A stretch of DNA of 64,000 bases, from assembly GCA_964497585.1 (NCBI GenBank), contig CAZCDS010000014.1, positions 57,972-121,971 on the forward strand, given 5' to 3'. The position numbers were made by a program, and so were the translations under genes. How positions within the stretch are numbered: position 1 is the first letter of the stretch; each line of letters opens with the position of its first letter. Below are positions 59,713-64,000 of this stretch, piece after piece. The stretch comes from CAZCDS01 sp964497585 (GTDB lineage: Bacteria > Desulfobacterota > Desulfomonilia > Desulfomonilales > Desulfomonilaceae). The notes beneath the pieces were generated by a model. The model made no database searches. It had not been told where the DNA came from and saw only the letters and a program-made list of their open reading frames with translations.

Positions 59713-60996
59713 TCAACCGAGTTGTTCCCGGTGCCTCAATCGCACGCCCAGCACTGCGGCGAGGCTCAGCCCCGCCATTGCAATCAGGTAGTAAGCAGGC
59801 GCACTCATGTCTCTCGTAGTGCTGGTGAGCCATGTGCAGACAAGGGGCGCGGTTCCTCCTACGAGTCCCAGGGTGACGTTGTAAGAGACGGCTATACCGC
59901 TGTATCGGTTCTGTGTGGGAAACATCTCCGCCATGACCGCGCCGATCGGCGCGTTCGCCGCGCACACAATAATGGCGAAGAGAACCTGGGCCGTCAAAGC
60001 AGCCGAAAATTGTGCCATATCGGTCCACACGGTCAGGGGATAGGCAACCAGAGCCATTGTCAACAATCCTGCCGCAAGTACCTTTCGGTGACCGATAATG
60101 TCTGACAGCCAACCAGCGACGGGCTCCAGAGCAATGAGAACGCAAATTGCTATGGTGTTCACGAGCAACGCATGGGGAACTGACGGCTTGAGCATCTTCG
60201 TGAGATAGATCGGCCACCAGACGAAAAGTGCATAAAATCCCCCCGCGAAGAAGAAGAGCACGACGGCCAGTCGCACAACGCTTCCCGGCATGGTCCTGAG
60301 CACGTCCATGACCGGATTTCGGTGGATTTTGCCGGCTTGTCTTATCCGTTCGAAAGGCGGTGTTTCCGTCAGGCCCGTTCGAAGCCAAAGCCCGAAAAGT
60401 CCGATCACCATTCCCAGGAGGAAGGGAATCCTCCACGCCCAGGCGTTGAGGGTCGCCTCTCCCAGCACGCCGTGGGCCACCGTAGCGACCGCAGAACCGA
60501 GCATAATCCCCGTGTTGCTGCTCGTAAGAGCGAGGCTTCCCAGGAATCCTCTCCGCTCGGGAGGCGCAATCTCAGTTACGAAGGAGACCGACCCGACAAA
60601 TTCCCCTCCAACGGATACACCTTGCACCAGTCGAAGGAGTATCAGAATCACCGGCGCGGCAATGCCGATCGCCGCGTGCGTGGGAATGAAACCGATCGCC
60701 GTGGTCGGCAGAGCCATCATGATCACCGAGACCTCGAGGGCCCGCTTTCGCCCCAAACGATCTCCCAGATGCCCGAAAATGATGCCGCCCAGCGGCCGCA
60801 TCAGGTAACCCGCAGCAAATACCCCAAAGGCTTTGATCGTCGATGCAGTGGTATCGTCTGACGGAAAGAACAGCGTTCCGATCACCGGGGCAAAATACCC
60901 GAAGAGCGCGAAATCGTACCATTCCAATGCGTTGCCGACTACTCCACCAATTGCGTTCCTTTTGAAACTGGGAATGTGGCTCAGGGAACTCCCCAT
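59713..60996 (-). CDS. MFS transporter, metabolite:H+ symporter (ProP/KgtP-like) family
   Basis: 427 aa, twelve membrane segments. NALEWYDFALFGYFAPVIGTLFFP and the GHLGDRLGRKRAL loop are diagnostic for the MHS family, with RLVQGVSVGGEFVGSVSFVTEIAPPERRG and FPTQNRYSGIAVSYNVT repeating the pattern. The family carries dicarboxylates, osmolytes or aromatic acids in symport with protons. It lies upstream of the M50 protease on the same strand, some distance from the beta-oxidation genes. ATG 60996 has GGGAGAG. Substrate unknown. Confidence 0.9.
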   Translation of the reverse strand: MGSSLSHIPSFKRNAIGGVVGNALEWYDFALFGYFAPVIGTLFFPSDDTTASTIKAFGVFAAGYLMRPLGGIIFGHLGDRLGRKRALEVSVIMMALPTTAIGFIPTHAAIGIAAPVILILLRLVQGVSVGGEFVGSVSFVTEIAPPERRGFLGSLALTSSNTGIMLGSAVATVAHGVLGEATLNAWAWRIPFLLGMVIGLFGLWLRTGLTETPPFERIRQAGKIHRNPVMDVLRTMPGSVVRLAVVLFFFAGGFYALFVWWPIYLTKMLKPSVPHALLVNTIAICVLIALEPVAGWLSDIIGHRKVLAAGLLTMALVAYPLTVWTDMAQFSAALTAQVLFAIIVCAANAPIGAVMAEMFPTQNRYSGIAVSYNVTLGLVGGTAPLVCTWLTSTTRDMSAPAYYLIAMAGLSLAAVLGVRLRHREQLG

Positions 60997-61992
60997 GAAT
61001 ATTTCTCTCCCTTACCGGTGGCGTGGTCCCAGCCCGAATTCCCCACAGGGTGGTCCTTCGAGGCTCCGGGTTTCACGGGGGAGCCCGCCACCCGTGACAT
61101 GGTGCCTCAAGATGACCCATCGCATCGACAGCGTCAAGTAGGTCCGTTCCGATGGGTTCCCTTTTGAAGCTCTGCCTCGTGCCTGCCTTGAGGTATTCAT
61201 TCGCGCGCGCCGCGGGAGACGGAGATCAAGAGAATGACAAGAGGCGATAGAATCACGGATCTGCTGGAGAAGATCGAGTACAAACGAGAGTCTATAATTA
61301 TTCGAATTACCGGGCTTACCCTGCTCTGACCCCGCGCGGCAAGTATTAGGGAAAACCACTGCACGTGTTCGACGATTTCTAGCTTCGTTAGTGGTACCTT
61401 TCTTTGGAACGGCCTTTGTCCTGTTTATGGACAACTCGAGGAGATCTGTATTCAAACATTGGATCTGGAAGCCTTGGGCAATATGTGCTGTAATTGCAAC
61501 CTTGCAGCTTCTAGGATACATTTTTGATAGCTTATAATTTCCGCCGCCTCGGGCCGATTTCACGCTGCGTCACTGCGCGGGACTGAATATTGCTAATTGC
61601 CTCTCCACTCCGGGGGCGTCCAACATTCTCTGAGTCAATTCCATGCGTCTTGCGCCTGCGATCGTGGCCGACAAGGTGATCCTCTCCTTGGGATCTCTGG
61701 ACGACAGGTGAATGAGAAAGTGGCTTCGTTGCCGAACTTGGCATCGACAGCCTTTTCAACAAACTAAGGACCTCCTTGCCCTTGAGACGATCCGGTATGC
61801 TTGTGTCCCCGATGAGGCTTCAGGCCGAAACTGCTCAATAGGCGCTCCTGAAAATCTTTTCGCCCCAAAAGAACATGGTATTACGCCACTAAGGGTTCGG
61901 CAGAATGCAGGACAGGGAAGCTCGGCTCAAACATCGAAATTCCCGATCTTAGTGCGGCACAAGATCAATGATGAACATCAAAATAACCTCCT
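60997..61992. other. Gene-poor kilobase
   Basis: Apart from one possible tiny membrane protein (61391-61537) I see no credible gene. Longer frames (61012-61563 minus, 61712-62023 plus) read as low-quality translations without domains. Base composition here is more AT-rich than in neighbouring coding sequence. It may be debris of degraded genes. Confidence 0.5.
61391..61537 (+). CDS. Possible small membrane protein or gene fragment
   Basis: GTG 61391 to TAA 61537, 48 aa; the frame is open further upstream (from 61298) but without a good start. The protein has two hydrophobic stretches, VVPFFGTAFVLFM and ICAVIATLQLLGYIF, separated by a basic DNSRRSVFKHWIWK loop, a pattern hard to get from noncoding DNA. 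No ribosome site is obvious. It could be a small two-helix protein or the 3' end of a decayed gene. Not recognised. Confidence 0.3.
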   Translation: MVPFFGTAFVLFMDNSRRSVFKHWIWKPWAICAVIATLQLLGYIFDSL

Positions 61993-63441
61993 TCATAGAT
62001 CACCATTCCGTTCCCTCAACTGACTCCTGACCGACTCTAGTACTATCTTGTAGATCTCGGGCACTTCCCTGATATTCTTCAATTCCTTCTTGCCCAGGCT
62101 GAAGGCCTTGATGTCTATCGATCTTCTGACGATGTTGTAGACGTCCGCCGAAATGCATATCCCGCCGGGCTCCGCAAGGGGCTCGATACGTGCGGCAACA
62201 TTGACCCCATTCCCGAGGATATCGCCTCCCATGATCAACACGTCGCCGATATGGATGCCAATCCTCACCATTATGACGTCCCCGACTTCCTTGCCTGTGT
62301 TATAATCCGAGAAATCGGACTGAATACTCAATGCAGCCTTTACCGCTTGGACGGCGCTCTTGAACCTGACGAGAAACGCATCTCCCATGGTTTTGAGTTC
62401 TTCACCGTTATTCTTCGCGATGTTCCTCCGGATTATTTGGTTGTGTTTCAACAGCTTCGTATATCCCCGCTCTTCATCAAGTTCCATTTCTTTGCTGAAT
62501 CCCACCATATCCGTGATCATGATAGCGGCCAGCGCTCTCTCGGGGAGTAGTTTCTCCGTCACTGCGCCCATCTCATCGATGCCGGGCTCGGACAAGACGG
62601 ACGTTGATCGTTCGCTTATCCACTGGGACCTCGCCGTACCATGCTGGCGGTTGAGATCCTCTATTCTTAAATGCCCGTTGTACATATTTATCAGGAGGTG
62701 AGAACCCCAAAGATGGAAAATCCCTGCGAACAGCAGGAGCCCTGCGACCCAGCCGATTGCGATCACGTCTGGCCATCCCGGATGGCTCGCAAGACTCGCA
62801 TAGAAGTGTTCGACGCCGACTGCAGGCGATAGAGTCATGGGAATACTGATCACCAGGAAGAGGGCTATCCAGCTTTGATTTCTGTTCCACCTTTTTGTAA
62901 AGATGCTGGATGGCTGAACCCACCTGAAGTCATCGGGATTTTGACTCATTTTAAGGAGCAGCAGTTCGTGGTATTCGTGGCTTCTCATGGTCCGACATAC
63001 CCACGTGAGGAAGAAAATAGTCGAGCCACAGAATAGCAGTGCCGCCAATCCTACCACGACAAAGTCAAATTTGTAGGCTAGGTTTCCTGTAAGAGATTTG
63101 TGCGCGAGAAGTCCCACGAGCAGTGCCATGCTACAGAAGTAAAGGAGAGTGCAGATATATTTTGGCGACTGTGAATACGAGAACCCCTTCTCAACGAGCG
63201 TCTCAAACAGAGTCCGAGTCTCAGCTGGGAGTTGCGACGGATTAAGAGTCCTGCTGAAATGACGGAGTCTGGATGTCAGGTGGTCTTGCACCAACCGGTG
63301 GTAACTCCATACGGTATAGATCCAGAATGTGAGAAGGCCGAAGATCAGGAACGCAGTTGTAGATATCTCTGCGCCTCGTCCGAATTCCTCCTCGGTGCCC
63401 TCCGACAGGAAGTTCCCGGATGTTTCAGCGTCTTGTTTCAT
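61993..63441 (-). CDS. Membrane-anchored class III adenylate cyclase-like protein
   Basis: 482 aa. Residues 1-270 contain about five membrane segments with cytoplasmic loops. The catalytic domain (about 300-470) has AAIMITDMVGFSKEM with the first metal aspartate, ELKTMGDAFLVRF with the second aspartate and a substrate lysine, RIGIHIGDV, and ILGNGVNVAARIEPLAEPGGICIS with the Asn and Arg of the transition-state pair. These match adenylate rather than guanylate cyclases. ATG 63441; ribosome site GAGGAG is about 11 bases away. The membrane part is not a known sensor. No cAMP-binding protein is adjacent. cAMP production is inferred. Confidence 0.87.
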   Translation of the reverse strand: MKQDAETSGNFLSEGTEEEFGRGAEISTTAFLIFGLLTFWIYTVWSYHRLVQDHLTSRLRHFSRTLNPSQLPAETRTLFETLVEKGFSYSQSPKYICTLLYFCSMALLVGLLAHKSLTGNLAYKFDFVVVGLAALLFCGSTIFFLTWVCRTMRSHEYHELLLLKMSQNPDDFRWVQPSSIFTKRWNRNQSWIALFLVISIPMTLSPAVGVEHFYASLASHPGWPDVIAIGWVAGLLLFAGIFHLWGSHLLINMYNGHLRIEDLNRQHGTARSQWISERSTSVLSEPGIDEMGAVTEKLLPERALAAIMITDMVGFSKEMELDEERGYTKLLKHNQIIRRNIAKNNGEELKTMGDAFLVRFKSAVQAVKAALSIQSDFSDYNTGKEVGDVIMVRIGIHIGDVLIMGGDILGNGVNVAARIEPLAEPGGICISADVYNIVRRSIDIKAFSLGKKELKNIREVPEIYKIVLESVRSQLRERNGDL

Positions 63442-63492
63442 ACTCGAACGGCTCCTCTCGGTATTCGGAATTTCTGATCATCGGTGATCGGC

Positions 63493-63960
63493 TCAACGTC
63501 GGCAGCCGTCTACGAAGTTGCCTTTGCTATCAAAGCAGCTTTCTTGGCGCCCTTTTGCACCTAGGGTATAAGCGTGGTACTCTCCTACTCGGAAACGCTC
63601 TGCCTTGCCCGTCGGCTCTTGCGTTTCCTTTGCAAGGTTCAACCGAAAGACATATCGGCTGCCTTTGCCCGCCGGTTCCGATCCCCTGAGAGCGACAGCG
63701 GAGACCTCTTTACGTCCATGATCGTATTTTATTCTCACCGAACATTTCCGGGACGTCCCTCCCCAGCCATAGTATGATCCCAGCAAATTCTCAAGACTGA
63801 GAGGCGCTTTCTTGCCACGATTGTTAGGATCATTCTTAAAACGCACATATGCTGCACGTAGATTCTTGAGATCTTTTATAGCAGTAGTGTCACAAGCGGT
63901 TCGCAAATATGATATGTACATCGGTGCCGCAATCGCGATAATGACTATAACTGGTTGCAA
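63493..63960 (-). pseudogene. Type IV pilin-like protein with a damaged N-terminus
   Basis: 155 codons from TTG 63960. The first 40 residues, with VIVIIAIAAPMYISYLRTACDTTAIKDLKNLRAAY, are the conserved hydrophobic helix and following segment of type IV pilins, but the prepilin leader (GFTLIE with its cleavage Glu) is missing: the frame has a TAA just upstream and the codons before it do not read as a leader. The C-terminal part has cysteines (RKCSVRI, ESCFDSKGNFVDGC), as minor pilins do. Without a leader it could not be processed by PilD, so it is probably broken or has lost its 5' end. A sequencing error or a frameshift is possible. Confidence 0.6.
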
Positions 63961-64000
63961 AACTTATATTTGGGCCGGTAACTCCTTGATATCACAGGAC

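Noticed and set aside
61012..61563. Minus-strand frame of 183 codons after the MFS gene
   Set aside because: No start signal, no domain, basic and Ser-rich, and it runs over the small membrane-protein frame on the other strand.
61532..62023. Short frames on both strands between 61532 and 62023
   Set aside because: They look like random translation; I considered a transposase or integrase remnant but no catalytic motif is visible.
1..64000. tRNA, rRNA, prophage or integrative-element genes
   Set aside because: No cloverleaf with a T-loop motif, no rRNA-like stretch, no integrase, and no attachment-type direct repeats were found by reading.

Overview
The window (about 58-60% G+C by eye) looks like the chromosome of an anaerobic, deltaproteobacteria-like bacterium (Desulfobacterota, of a syntrophic or sulfate-reducing type). 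This is inferred from an anaerobic (early cobalt insertion) cobalamin pathway with an exported CbiK cobaltochelatase of the Desulfovibrio type, many CoA-thioester beta-oxidation genes, and no oxygenases. I see no rRNA, tRNA, CRISPR array, phage or intact insertion sequence.

Layout. (1) 1-4432, plus strand: a beta-oxidation block with an SDR dehydrogenase (cut by the window edge), thiolase, DUF35 zinc-ribbon partner, acyl-CoA dehydrogenase and nitroreductase. (2) 4592-13179: accessory region with two exported ankyrin-repeat proteins, an ArsR-family regulator with two cysteine-rich envelope proteins, a beta-barrel-like exported protein and a methyltransferase. (3) 13180-31345, minus strand: cobalamin region. 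A cobalamin riboswitch with a terminator precedes exported CbiK, a BtuCDF-type ABC importer, a CbiL paralogue and a C_GCAxxG_C_C protein. Further upstream lie CobT, a CobD-CobQ fusion, CbiB, CbiA, CbiC, CbiD, CbiE, CbiL, CbiF, a shortened CbiG, CbiH and CbiJ, many with 4-base ATGA overlaps. CbiT, CobU, CobS and CobC are not in the window. (4) 31678-35287: an ICMT-like methyltransferase (plus strand), then a minus-strand set with a flavin reductase-like protein, a methyltransferase, an archaeal-type riboflavin kinase fused to a HAD phosphatase, and a small unknown protein. (5) 35740-51396, plus strand: a catabolic supercluster. A VOC protein and a TetR regulator with a palindromic operator are followed by a crotonase, an SDR, a divergent two-subunit adenosylcobalamin acyl-CoA mutase, a LivGHMKF transporter with an acyl-CoA ligase inside it, two unrecognised proteins, a second crotonase and an amidohydrolase. 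(6) 51484-60996, minus strand: thiolase, large acyl-CoA dehydrogenase, FadB-like bifunctional enzyme, thiolase, M50 protease with CBS domains, and an MFS transporter. (7) 60997-64000: a gene-poor kilobase, then an adenylate cyclase-like membrane protein and a damaged pilin-like gene.

How the parts may fit. Regions 1, 5 and 6 together supply uptake, CoA activation, a B12-dependent carbon-skeleton rearrangement, hydration, dehydrogenation and thiolysis, as for complete anaerobic breakdown of a branched or cyclic carboxylic acid whose identity cannot be read from sequence. Region 3 would supply the cofactor for the mutase. The divergent mutase and its cluster are the best candidate for an undescribed system. 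The ArsR-cysteine protein operon, the riboflavin kinase-HAD fusion and the CbiK-BtuFCD unit are the next most interesting.
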